A stretch of 64,000 nucleotides of DNA from Aquimarina latercula DSM 2041. GTDB taxonomy: Bacteria > Bacteroidota > Bacteroidia > Flavobacteriales > Flavobacteriaceae. The stretch spans positions 1,213,780 to 1,277,779 of the forward strand of contig NZ_KE387185.1 of NCBI RefSeq assembly GCF_000430645.1, read 5' to 3'. Both the position numbers and the translations under genes were made by a program. The notes beneath the pieces were generated by a model that did no database searches, was not told the origin of the DNA, and was given only the letters and a program-made list of their open reading frames with translations. This document shows, piece by piece, positions 46,504 to 54,262 of this stretch (positions are counted from its first letter, which is position 1; each line of letters opens with the position of its first letter).

Positions 46504-47397
46504 TTGAAACCAGTTTCAGAACATCCTAAAATAGAAGTTTCACTAGAAAAAATAGAAACTTCGCAACACGCTTCTTTTCATACAGGAGTGTACAAACAAC
46601 CTTATTTTAGTGGTAACTGGCATTATCATCCCGAATTTGAATTATTATTGATTGTTAATGGGCAAGGTAAACGATTAGTAGCAGATCATGGTGAAGATTT
46701 TGAAGTAGGAGATTTGGTTTTGCTTGGGGGGTATTTACCTCATGCATGGATTCCGGATGCCCGATTTCTAGAGGAGAGTTCTGAAGAGTACTGTGAATCT
46801 ATTTACGTTCAATTTCGAAAAGATATTTTTGGATCTCATTTTGTGGATGTGCCTGAACTCAAAGGAGTTCGTAAAGTGCTTCAGGCATCCGAACGAGGTA
46901 TTAAAATTATTGGAAAGCATAGAACCAAGATTGCTGAGTTGCTTCAAGAAATTCCAAAGCTTTCTCCTTTAGATCAATTGCTAAAACTAATTAAAATACT
47001 GGATCTCATTAATCTTTCAGGATATCAGGTGTTAGCATCAGAAAATTATTTGAAAAATAGTTTCTATTTTAAATCAAATAGGATTTTAAAAGTTCACGAA
47101 TTTATAATGGAACATTATAAACAAGAGGTCTCTCTAGAAAAGTGTGCTGAAATGGTAAACATGACGGTATCTGCTTTTTGCAGATATTTTAAAAGTGAAA
47201 CTACCTTTACCTTTACCAATTACTTAAATAAAATACGAATAGATTTTGCCAAAAAATTATTGATTAATACAGATATGCCAATCAAAGAAATTGCTTTTGA
47301 ATGTGGATATAATTCTGTTCCTTATTTTAATAGACAGTTTAAAAAAATAGAAAAGATATCACCTTATACGCTACGGAAATCTGCTAAAGATGGATAG
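46504..47397 (+). CDS. AraC-family transcription regulator with cupin sensor
   Basis: This 297-residue protein has an N-terminal cupin (W-H-Y-H-P-E-F-E-L, then G-D-L-V-L-L-G-G-Y-L-P-H) and a C-terminal AraC double helix-turn-helix (about residues 195-295, with I-A-F-E-C-G-Y-N-S-V-P-Y-F-N-R-Q-F-K). The first usable start is TTG at 46504; no ATG lies in frame upstream. It is divergent from the molybdoenzyme gene and convergent with the P450 operon, so either may be its target. AraC proteins often bind direct repeats, so it is also a candidate for the shared promoter site, though its own gene lacks one. Confidence 0.88.
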   Translation: MKPVSEHPKIEVSLEKIETSQHASFHTGVYKQPYFSGNWHYHPEFELLLIVNGQGKRLVADHGEDFEVGDLVLLGGYLPHAWIPDARFLEESSEEYCESIYVQFRKDIFGSHFVDVPELKGVRKVLQASERGIKIIGKHRTKIAELLQEIPKLSPLDQLLKLIKILDLINLSGYQVLASENYLKNSFYFKSNRILKVHEFIMEHYKQEVSLEKCAEMVNMTVSAFCRYFKSETTFTFTNYLNKIRIDFAKKLLINTDMPIKEIAFECGYNSVPYFNRQFKKIEKISPYTLRKSAKDG

Positions 47398-47416
47398 TGG
47401 TTTTTTAAAGTGTTTT

Positions 47417-48676
47417 TTATTTTTTTAAGATTAGATTTGCAAGGTTTAGCTTTAAAGAAGAATCCCTAAGATTGGTTTTATTGATTTTTAAGTGTTCCTT
47501 AATGGATTTAGTGCCTAACACATATGCTTTCGCATTATTGATAGCATCTACTGCCAATAATTCATCATTAAGAAAGTACCAAATGGAAAATTTATAAGTG
47601 GTTTCCTCTTCATTTCTAATAATTGCTTCATTGCAATCAAAAGGTAAGCCTATCATTTGTAGTTTAATATCATATTGATCTGACCAAAACCATGGGATCG
47701 AATTATAAACTACTTCTTTTCCGCAGATTGAAGCTGCTGCAATTTTTGCTTGATCTACGGCATTTTGTACAGACTCTAGACGTATAAAACGATTATAATG
47801 AGGGTTGTGATGAAACGCACAATCTCCAATGGCATATATATCTTTATCGTTTGTTTGGCAAGCTTGATTTACTTTTATACCCTTTTCAATTTCTATTCCT
47901 GCATCTTTTGCTAGCTCAGTATTTACAATAACTCCAGTACCTAATATAATTAATTCGGCTTCATATGAATTGTTGTCATTACAGTTGATGATGTTTGTAT
48001 CGCCTTTAGATGTAATTGAAGAAACATTTTTGTTGGTATGAATTTGAACTCCATTTAGTGTATGTACATCATAAAAAAATTGACTCATTTCAGGTGATGT
48101 TACTCTCGCTAATATTCTGGATTCGCGTTCTAAAAGAGTAACAGAAGTTCCAAGTTTTCTTAAGGAGGCAGCAATCTCTAATCCGATATATCCTCCACCA
48201 ACAATGAGTACTCTTTTGTTTGCATCCTCTTTTACTTTCCTGCGAATCGTAGTAGCATTATTAGCCGTTCTAAGAGTATGTACTTCGGTTGCTTGTTCTA
48301 AACCTTTAATAGGGGGTATTAGCGGTCGTGCACCTGTAGCAATTACAAGCTTGTCATATTGATGTATTGCCCCATCTTCTGTAATAATAGTTTTATGAAT
48401 ACGATCAATTTTCTTTACGGAAATATTGAGATATAGCGTAATATTTTCTTTTTCATAGCTCTCCAATGACTTTAATAAATTATTATTTGCCTCTTCTGCT
48501 GAGGTTAAATAGGATTTCGACAATGGAGGTCGATGATAAGGAGTTTCTGGATCCTTGTCGAATATAATTATAGAACCAGTCCATCCTTCTTTTCTAAGAG
48601 AAAATGCAAAATTAATTCCCGCATGACTTGCTCCAATAACCAAACATATTGGAGCTTTTGTGTTTTCGTTAGGCAT
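47417..48676 (-). CDS. NAD(P)H-dependent ferredoxin reductase of the P450 system
   Basis: This 419-residue FAD enzyme of the putidaredoxin-reductase type carries electrons from NAD(P)H to the 2Fe-2S ferredoxin. The N-terminal FAD site reads V-I-G-A-S-H-A-G (about 13-20), and the NAD(P) site is V-G-G-G-Y-I-G-L-E (about 160-168). The second FAD motif is D-I-Y-A-I-G-D-C. It is the last gene of the operon P450-ferredoxin-reductase and lies 43 nt after the ferredoxin. Homologous three-component sets in Zobellia and Formosa demethylate 6-O-methyl-D-galactose from porphyran. Confidence 0.9.
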   Translation of the reverse strand: MPNENTKAPICLVIGASHAGINFAFSLRKEGWTGSIIIFDKDPETPYHRPPLSKSYLTSAEEANNNLLKSLESYEKENITLYLNISVKKIDRIHKTIITEDGAIHQYDKLVIATGARPLIPPIKGLEQATEVHTLRTANNATTIRRKVKEDANKRVLIVGGGYIGLEIAASLRKLGTSVTLLERESRILARVTSPEMSQFFYDVHTLNGVQIHTNKNVSSITSKGDTNIINCNDNNSYEAELIILGTGVIVNTELAKDAGIEIEKGIKVNQACQTNDKDIYAIGDCAFHHNPHYNRFIRLESVQNAVDQAKIAAASICGKEVVYNSIPWFWSDQYDIKLQMIGLPFDCNEAIIRNEEETTYKFSIWYFLNDELLAVDAINNAKAYVLGTKSIKEHLKINKTNLRDSSLKLNLANLILKK

Positions 48677-48719
48677 AGTAATAATTGAGGTAATTAATGT
48701 AGGACAGGTTGTTATAAGT

Positions 48720-49028
48720 TTATTGGGCTACTGTGACTATCAATCCGTCCAAACTATCATGAATTTCTAATTGACAACACAATCGGCTGAATTCGTTTGC
48801 ATTGTCATCTAGTTCTAACATATCCTTTTCGATCTCTCCAGGAGCACCTGTTTTTTCGAAATGATCTGGATGAATAAATACATGACAGGTAGCGCAAGAA
48901 CAAACACCACCGCAATCTCCGTCAATTCCTTTGATATCATTATCAACAGCTAGCTGCATTACAGATCCTGAAGTTCCTTCTACCGAAATGGTTTCGTTTT
49001 CACTAGTGATAAAAGTTATTTTAGGCAT
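48720..49028 (-). CDS. 2Fe-2S ferredoxin of the P450 system
   Basis: This 102-residue adrenodoxin/putidaredoxin-type ferredoxin has the cluster pattern C39-x5-C45-x2-C48 with the fourth ligand most likely C85 in R-L-C-C-Q. C84 and C43 are extra cysteines. It sits between the P450 (35 nt upstream) and the reductase genes, so it should be the electron shuttle from reductase to P450. Confidence 0.93.
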   Translation of the reverse strand: MPKITFITSENETISVEGTSGSVMQLAVDNDIKGIDGDCGGVCSCATCHVFIHPDHFEKTGAPGEIEKDMLELDDNANEFSRLCCQLEIHDSLDGLIVTVAQ

Positions 49029-49063
49029 ACTTATATTTTTTAATTATTTTTTTGAAAAGAGAG

Positions 49064-50221
49064 TTATTTGTTAAACGTTACAATTAAGCTATTAAAACCT
49101 ACTTTTCTTTTAAATTCTCCAAGCTCCTCGATATTTTCTTGAGCGTCAATAATATTTATAGAAGCTACTTTTTTAGTTAAGACTTGTAAGAGTATTTTCA
49201 TTATTTGACGAGCATGTGTGGCTCCTAAGCATTTGTGATGACTAAATCCAAAACTTACGTGAGGATTGATTTTTCTGTCCAGTACTACTTCATTTGGATT
49301 TTCAAATACCGTTTCATCTCTATTAGCCGATGCCCAACATAAAGAAATACGAGCATCTTTTTTTACAGCGTGTTCGCAAACTGCTGCATCTTGAGTAGCT
49401 ACTCTTCCCATTTGTGTTAATGGCGCAAAATATCGTATCAACTCTTCTACAGCTTTGCCAATGATCTCAGAATCATCTTTCAATAATTGTAAAGACTCTT
49501 TATGTTCAGCAAAATAGGCGATCGTATTTGTGATGGAATTAATTACTGTATCTCTTCCTCCGGCAAAGGTTAGGATCATAACTCCCTTTACTTCTTCTTT
49601 TGTGAGTTTTCTATTGTCGATCTCTGAGTTTAATAAAATAGAGTATAGGTCGTTACCCGGATTTCTTATTGCCTTTTCAATTTGCGCATCTATATAATCA
49701 TATAAGATGTTTGCCTTGCTACTATCTAATGCGCTGCCTTCACTTCTAAATACATGTGTTCCCCAAGAGATCCAAGTTTTAGATTCTTCATGTGGAATAT
49801 TAAGCAATAGTGTTAAGGCTCTTGATTGTAAGCATAAAGCAAATTCTTCTACAACTTCTACAGAACCATCCTTAGTAACTGCTTCATCAACTATATCTTC
49901 AATGATGTTAGCCAATTCAGCTTGATAATCTGGAAGTAGAGGTCTTTTAAACCAATCTTCAATAAGATCTCTATAGGTTTTGTGCATTGGAGGGTCTACT
50001 TCAAATGGAATTTGACGTGTATCTCGGATATTAACTTCTGATGGAATTACAATTCGTCCTGGAACAGCTCCAGACTGATATGTTTTCCAATTATGAGCAC
50101 ATTTTCTAACATCTTTAAGGCGTAATACCATAGTAACAGGATCATCCTGATCATTCATTTCGCCATATCCTTTTTCTTGTCGAGCTTTGTCAAAAGGATC
50201 AGAAAATTTACTATTCTTCAT
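49064..50221 (-). CDS. Cytochrome P450 (CYP236A-like), 6-O-methyl-galactose demethylase
   Basis: This is a 385-residue soluble class I P450. The heme ligand is C331 in F-G-F-S-H-H-K-C-L-G. The I-helix oxygen-binding motif is A-G-G-R-D-T (about 220-225) and the K-helix E-x-x-R is E-L-I-R. Together with the adjacent ferredoxin and reductase, and in a porphyran locus, it matches the known CYP236A oxidative O-demethylases of marine flavobacteria. Those convert 6-O-methyl-D-galactose to D-galactose and formaldehyde. The function is by context and recalled family resemblance; the set could not be compared to a reference here. Confidence 0.88.
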   Translation of the reverse strand: MKNSKFSDPFDKARQEKGYGEMNDQDDPVTMVLRLKDVRKCAHNWKTYQSGAVPGRIVIPSEVNIRDTRQIPFEVDPPMHKTYRDLIEDWFKRPLLPDYQAELANIIEDIVDEAVTKDGSVEVVEEFALCLQSRALTLLLNIPHEESKTWISWGTHVFRSEGSALDSSKANILYDYIDAQIEKAIRNPGNDLYSILLNSEIDNRKLTKEEVKGVMILTFAGGRDTVINSITNTIAYFAEHKESLQLLKDDSEIIGKAVEELIRYFAPLTQMGRVATQDAAVCEHAVKKDARISLCWASANRDETVFENPNEVVLDRKINPHVSFGFSHHKCLGATHARQIMKILLQVLTKKVASINIIDAQENIEELGEFKRKVGFNSLIVTFNK

Positions 50222-50312
50222 AAGATGAATTATTTAGTGAAACAAAGTAAGTGAGATACGTTTGTAGGTAGTTAGCTTATTTTGATAAATAATTAAACTA
50301 TTTTAACATATT

Positions 50313-51125
50313 CTATTTAGAAGTATGAAGGACATTATTGAAAAAAAATATGGTGTCTTTTATATGAGTTTCCCAATAGCTCCATTCATGTTTTCCAAGA
50401 TGTTCTTGATAGGTGTGCGCTATTTTTAATTCTTTTAATTGATGATGTAATTTTCGATTACCTTCAATTAGGAGGTCATCTACACCACAATCAAACCTTA
50501 GTTTAGGAAGGTGTTCTTTATAGGTTAAGATGGTTTGATAGATAGATTCATTTTCTTTCTCTTCTTGAGAATATGCATTCAAGGATTCTTCTACAAAAAG
50601 TTTCATTTCTTCTAGTATTGTTATAGTGGATAATCCAGATACTGCATCAAATTTTTGATGGTTTTTGATTCCTAATCGCAAAGCACCAAATCCTCCCATG
50701 GATAGACCAGCTATACATAATTTTGAGTCGGCACTAGCTTGTGGGATCAATTCTATAACAGCATTTATAACATCCTCGGTAATCCATTTCTCATAATCAG
50801 CATGTGTATGCAGAAGATATCCGCTACCATCACCCCATAATCCATCTGATGGCATTGCGATAATCATGGGTTCTATTTCACCGTTTTGAATCCAGGATTC
50901 CATTTTTAAATGAATACCAGTTTTCTGCGACCAAATCCAATGACTTCCATAAACACCATGCAATAAAATAGTTATCGGTAAATCTTTCAGATTTTTACCC
51001 GAAGGTACATATACGGTAATATCTCCTCTTTGTTTAAGATAACCACTTTTTACTGTAATGTGCCTTAGGTGATTGGCTTCAAAGCGAGGATCTGATATTT
51101 CTGTTGTTCTAAATTTTGATGGCAT
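50313..51125 (-). CDS. Esterase D/S-formylglutathione hydrolase-like hydrolase
   Basis: This 270-residue alpha/beta hydrolase of the esterase D group has the nucleophile elbow G-L-S-M-G-G (S142). Likely acid D217 or D218 is in G-V-D-D-L, and the His is in G-K-H-E-W. The oxyanion region is L-L-H-G-V-Y-G. It has no signal peptide, so it is cytoplasmic. It starts 8 nt after the alcohol dehydrogenase stop and lies 91 nt before the P450 gene. The pairing suggests hydrolysis of a formyl-thiol ester made by the dehydrogenase from the formaldehyde released by the P450. Deacylation of a sugar is the alternative. Confidence 0.78.
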   Translation of the reverse strand: MPSKFRTTEISDPRFEANHLRHITVKSGYLKQRGDITVYVPSGKNLKDLPITILLHGVYGSHWIWSQKTGIHLKMESWIQNGEIEPMIIAMPSDGLWGDGSGYLLHTHADYEKWITEDVINAVIELIPQASADSKLCIAGLSMGGFGALRLGIKNHQKFDAVSGLSTITILEEMKLFVEESLNAYSQEEKENESIYQTILTYKEHLPKLRFDCGVDDLLIEGNRKLHHQLKELKIAHTYQEHLGKHEWSYWETHIKDTIFFFNNVLHTSK

Positions 51126-51133
51126 ATCAATTT

Positions 51134-52264
51134 TTATTTTAATGCTTCAAAAACAATGACACCTTTCGCATTTTTTCCGGCTAGCATATCATCAAAAGCT
51201 TGTTGTAATTCTTCGAATTTGTAGGTTGAGGTTACCATTTCATCTAATAATAAATCGCCTTTATCATAGAGCTCCAAAATCTTAGGAAAGTCGATATGGG
51301 GTCTGCATTTACCATATAACGGATTGATATATATTTTATCCCATTCGAATAATTGCATATCGATTGTTACTTCTTGTTCGATACCACTTACCTGAACTGC
51401 AGTTCCAGCATTACGAATCATTCCTAGAGGTGCAGCACCTAATTCTGGTATAGCGGTGCATTCAAATGCAAAATCGGCACCTCTTTTGCCCACAATCTCT
51501 TTAACTTTTATAGTAGCTTTTTTTAACCCTTTATCAGATTTTTTTGCTAATACAAAATGAGTAGCACCAAATTGCTTTGCCATTTCTAATCTTGTTTCAT
51601 TAATGTCTATAGCTACAATTTTAGCTGCTCCGGATATTTTAGCTCCCTGAATTACATTAAGACCTACGCCACCAGTTCCAATAACAGCTACAGTCGATCC
51701 AGGAGTTACTTTTGCGGTATTTACAGCAGAACCATATCCAGTCATTACTCCACAACTAACAATAGATGCAGAACTGAAAGGAATTTCGGTTTGATATTTT
51801 ACGACAGCTTGTTCTCTTACAACGGTATGTGTGGATAAGGTACCAATATTGAAAGAGCGTTCGATGCCTTTATTATTAAAAGTAGTACTCTCTAATCTTG
51901 CATGTCCTTCTGAAACTTCTCCATCTGGTAATGCGTCTCCCGCAACTACTGGAGAATTATTCTCACAAATGTGTTGATTTTGTTCTTGACATTGAAAGCA
52001 AGTTCCACAAGGAATTGCCCAGTTAAGAATTACATGATCTCCTGGTAAAATAGAGGTTACGTTAGGTCCAATATCGGTTACAATTCCAGCACCTTCATGA
52101 CCTAATATAACTGGTCTACCCCAATGCAGAGAATCATAATCGGTATGACACACCCCTGCTGCCATTATTTTTACAACAACTTCATCACCTTCTGGTTTAT
52201 GTATTCTTATATCTTCAATAGAGAAATTTCCATTTCCATTAGTAATCGCTGCTTTTGCTAACAT
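51134..52264 (-). CDS. Zinc-dependent alcohol dehydrogenase, formaldehyde-linked
   Basis: The start is taken at ATG 52264 (M-L-A-K-A-A-I); a longer frame from 52291 adds only a hydrophobic nonapeptide. The protein is 376 residues of the MDR superfamily, class III-like. The catalytic zinc ligands are in A-G-V-C-H-T-D and G-H-E-G-A-G. The structural zinc loop C-G-T-C-F-Q-C-Q-E-Q-N-Q-H-I-C is complete, and the NAD site is G-T-G-G-V-G-L-N. It heads the pair with the esterase. Related dehydrogenases occur beside the methyl-galactose P450 in Zobellia and Formosa. Formaldehyde (as a thiol adduct) is the inferred substrate. Confidence 0.85.
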   Translation of the reverse strand: MLAKAAITNGNGNFSIEDIRIHKPEGDEVVVKIMAAGVCHTDYDSLHWGRPVILGHEGAGIVTDIGPNVTSILPGDHVILNWAIPCGTCFQCQEQNQHICENNSPVVAGDALPDGEVSEGHARLESTTFNNKGIERSFNIGTLSTHTVVREQAVVKYQTEIPFSSASIVSCGVMTGYGSAVNTAKVTPGSTVAVIGTGGVGLNVIQGAKISGAAKIVAIDINETRLEMAKQFGATHFVLAKKSDKGLKKATIKVKEIVGKRGADFAFECTAIPELGAAPLGMIRNAGTAVQVSGIEQEVTIDMQLFEWDKIYINPLYGKCRPHIDFPKILELYDKGDLLLDEMVTSTYKFEELQQAFDDMLAGKNAKGVIVFEALK

Positions 52265-52356
52265 TTCTAAAAGTATAATTGTTAGCTGCAAATTAGCGTT
52301 TAGTAAATGCTAATTATTAAACTGTTTTAGCAATTGATTGTATTATATATTCTCAA

Positions 52357-53967
52357 TCAATAATTAGATATAAATTCCACCAAGTTGTCATTTCTTTCGA
52401 GATGTAACTTTTTACGCAATCTATATCTGGAAGTATGAACACTTTCTACTGATATGCCAAGTAATGAAGCCATATCTTTACTTGAAAAGTTCAGTTTTAT
52501 CAAGGCACATATTTTTAGATCCGTTTGGGTTAATGTTGGAAAGTTAGATTTTAAATTTTTATAAAAACCTTGGTTTATATTGATAAACCTTGCTTCGAAC
52601 TCTTTCCAGTTACTTCCCATTCCGGATTGAATGGATTTAATGATTTTATTTACAGAGTTTAAATTTAAATTATCTTTATTTTCTGCTAATGAATTTTTCA
52701 AGCCAACAATAAATTCATCTTTTTCGATAAGCTGAAGAGCTGATTTCGCTAATTCTTTATTTTTTAGTTCTATTGCTTTTTTACTTTCATTTAGCTTCAA
52801 TCGTTGTTTTTGTTTTAATAAGCGTTGTTCTCTCTTGTGTTTTCTTTTTAAATTTTTAAAGGTCATAACGCCAACAATAATTAAAAAGAAAAGTGTGACA
52901 AATAATAGTGAAGCACTAAGCAGAGATATTTTTTGTCTACTCTCTAATTCAGATAAACGCTGCTCTTTAAGGATTTTTTCTTGCTTTTCCTTTTGTAATC
53001 GATATTGATCTTTAATTTCAAATAAGTACTCATTGTTTTTACTATTAATACCAAATATTTTGTTTTCTAGATCAATAGCTTCCTTGATATGAGAAAATGC
53101 ACGTTGGTAATCTTTAGAGTCATAGTATAATTGGGATACTTCTTTGTGATTAATAATTTGGTAGTTCATATGACTATTATGTACATAGGATACCTCAAGT
53201 GATTTGTTATAATGAAATTTACTTTGCTTGTAGTCTTTTTTAAGATGATATAATCTAGCAAGAAAGTAATGAATAATCACTAAATAAGATTCGTTATTTT
53301 CTTTAAAATATTCTTGTGATTTTAAAAGTATTTCTTCAGCCTTTTCAAATTGCCCTTCATTTGCTAATAGAAAACCTCTTTCTGATTCTAAAAAATAGTT
53401 TCGAATTCCTTCATTTTTAGCCTTAAAATATAAATAGCAACTGTCGAGATAAGTTCTTGCAGTCTCATAGTCTTTATTATATCGGTAAAAGTTGGCTATA
53501 GAAAAGTAGTCACTAATGGTGTAATCTATGCTAAAACCTTTTTGAGAAGAAAGCTCTTTGCTAATAGTAAGAGCATTACCAAAATTTTCTAATGCCTTTG
53601 TGTTTCGATTATAAAAACTATATAGCCATCCAAGAGATTGATATACTCTGGATTTGGAGAATGAATCATTACTATTTTCCGCAAGAAATAATGCTTTCCA
53701 ATAACCATCATACGCTTTTCCATAATTAAGATTATGTCCATACAATTCAGAAAGCTCGTTGATGCTATTGATTAAATTGAACGTGTCTTTTTTGAACGTA
53801 AAAAACTCAATACTTTTTTCATAGTTATGCACAGCTTTTTCAAAGTTTACAAACCTGTTTTCTCTAGCTTTTTCGAGATATTGATTTTGCTTATATAGTT
53901 GTTGCGACCATGAGATACTAACGCAAAACGTTATAAAAATTATTGAAATTGGGGTTCTTTTAAACAT
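52357..53967 (-). CDS. TPR transcription regulator with LuxR-type DNA-binding domain
   Basis: This 536-residue protein has a signal peptide (ending near S-W-S-Q), then tetratricopeptide repeats (about 30-320). One membrane helix follows (about 338-360, S-L-L-F-V-T-L-F-F-L-I-I-V-G-V-M), then a basic coiled coil and a C-terminal LuxR-like helix-turn-helix (L-T-Q-T-D-L-K-I-C-A-L then D-M-A-S-L-L-G-I-S-V-E-S-V-H-T-S-R). This is the common Bacteroidetes sensor that spans the inner membrane and carries its DNA-binding domain on the cytoplasmic side. It is divergent from the GH2 gene with 295 nt between, so it may control the sugar-catabolic operon and is another candidate for the shared promoter site. 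Confidence 0.88.
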   Translation of the reverse strand: MFKRTPISIIFITFCVSISWSQQLYKQNQYLEKARENRFVNFEKAVHNYEKSIEFFTFKKDTFNLINSINELSELYGHNLNYGKAYDGYWKALFLAENSNDSFSKSRVYQSLGWLYSFYNRNTKALENFGNALTISKELSSQKGFSIDYTISDYFSIANFYRYNKDYETARTYLDSCYLYFKAKNEGIRNYFLESERGFLLANEGQFEKAEEILLKSQEYFKENNESYLVIIHYFLARLYHLKKDYKQSKFHYNKSLEVSYVHNSHMNYQIINHKEVSQLYYDSKDYQRAFSHIKEAIDLENKIFGINSKNNEYLFEIKDQYRLQKEKQEKILKEQRLSELESRQKISLLSASLLFVTLFFLIIVGVMTFKNLKRKHKREQRLLKQKQRLKLNESKKAIELKNKELAKSALQLIEKDEFIVGLKNSLAENKDNLNLNSVNKIIKSIQSGMGSNWKEFEARFININQGFYKNLKSNFPTLTQTDLKICALIKLNFSSKDMASLLGISVESVHTSRYRLRKKLHLERNDNLVEFISNY

Positions 53968-54130
53968 AACTTTTTCATCAAGTAAGCTTAAGGCGCTTTT
54001 GGGTTATAATTGAAATATTATTTTATTTCTTCTTTGTTTACTGGCATATTCTTTATTAAAGCCCGAATACTTTACGTAATTCACATAAAGTAACAAAAAT
54101 ATAGAAGCATTAAAGTTGTGTTTTAAGAGG

Positions 54131-54159
54131 TCTAGGCAAAAATAGTGTTTTTGTCTAGT
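54131..54159. repeat. Inverted pair of shared half-sites between the TPR-LuxR and GH2 genes
   Basis: CTAGGCAAAAA (54133-54143) and TTTTTGTCTAG (54149-54159) form an 11-bp inverted repeat with one mismatch and a 5-nt spacer. On the minus strand CAAAAATA at 54094-54101 reads TATTTTTG, a -7 match at 31 nt (not 33). It may serve the TPR-LuxR gene at 53967. Confidence 0.45.
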
Positions 54160-54179
54160 ACTTTTCAACCTAAAATACC

Positions 54180-54240
54180 ACTTGTTCAGTTTATGTCTAG
54201 TGTGTTTTAAATCAAGATTCTGATGTATATGTGATATTTG
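54180..54240 (+). promoter_or_regulatory. Promoter of the GH2-GH117-anhydrosugar operon with shared site
   Basis: ACTTGTTCAGTTTATGTCTA (54180-54199) is followed after exactly 33 nt by GATATTTG (54233-54240), a -7 element differing from TAnnTTTG only at its first base. The leader before ATG 54263 would be about 16 nt. The downstream genes to at least 63632 are close and co-directional. Confidence 0.7.
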
Positions 54241-54262
54241 TCGAACCTTAATTTTTATAATT

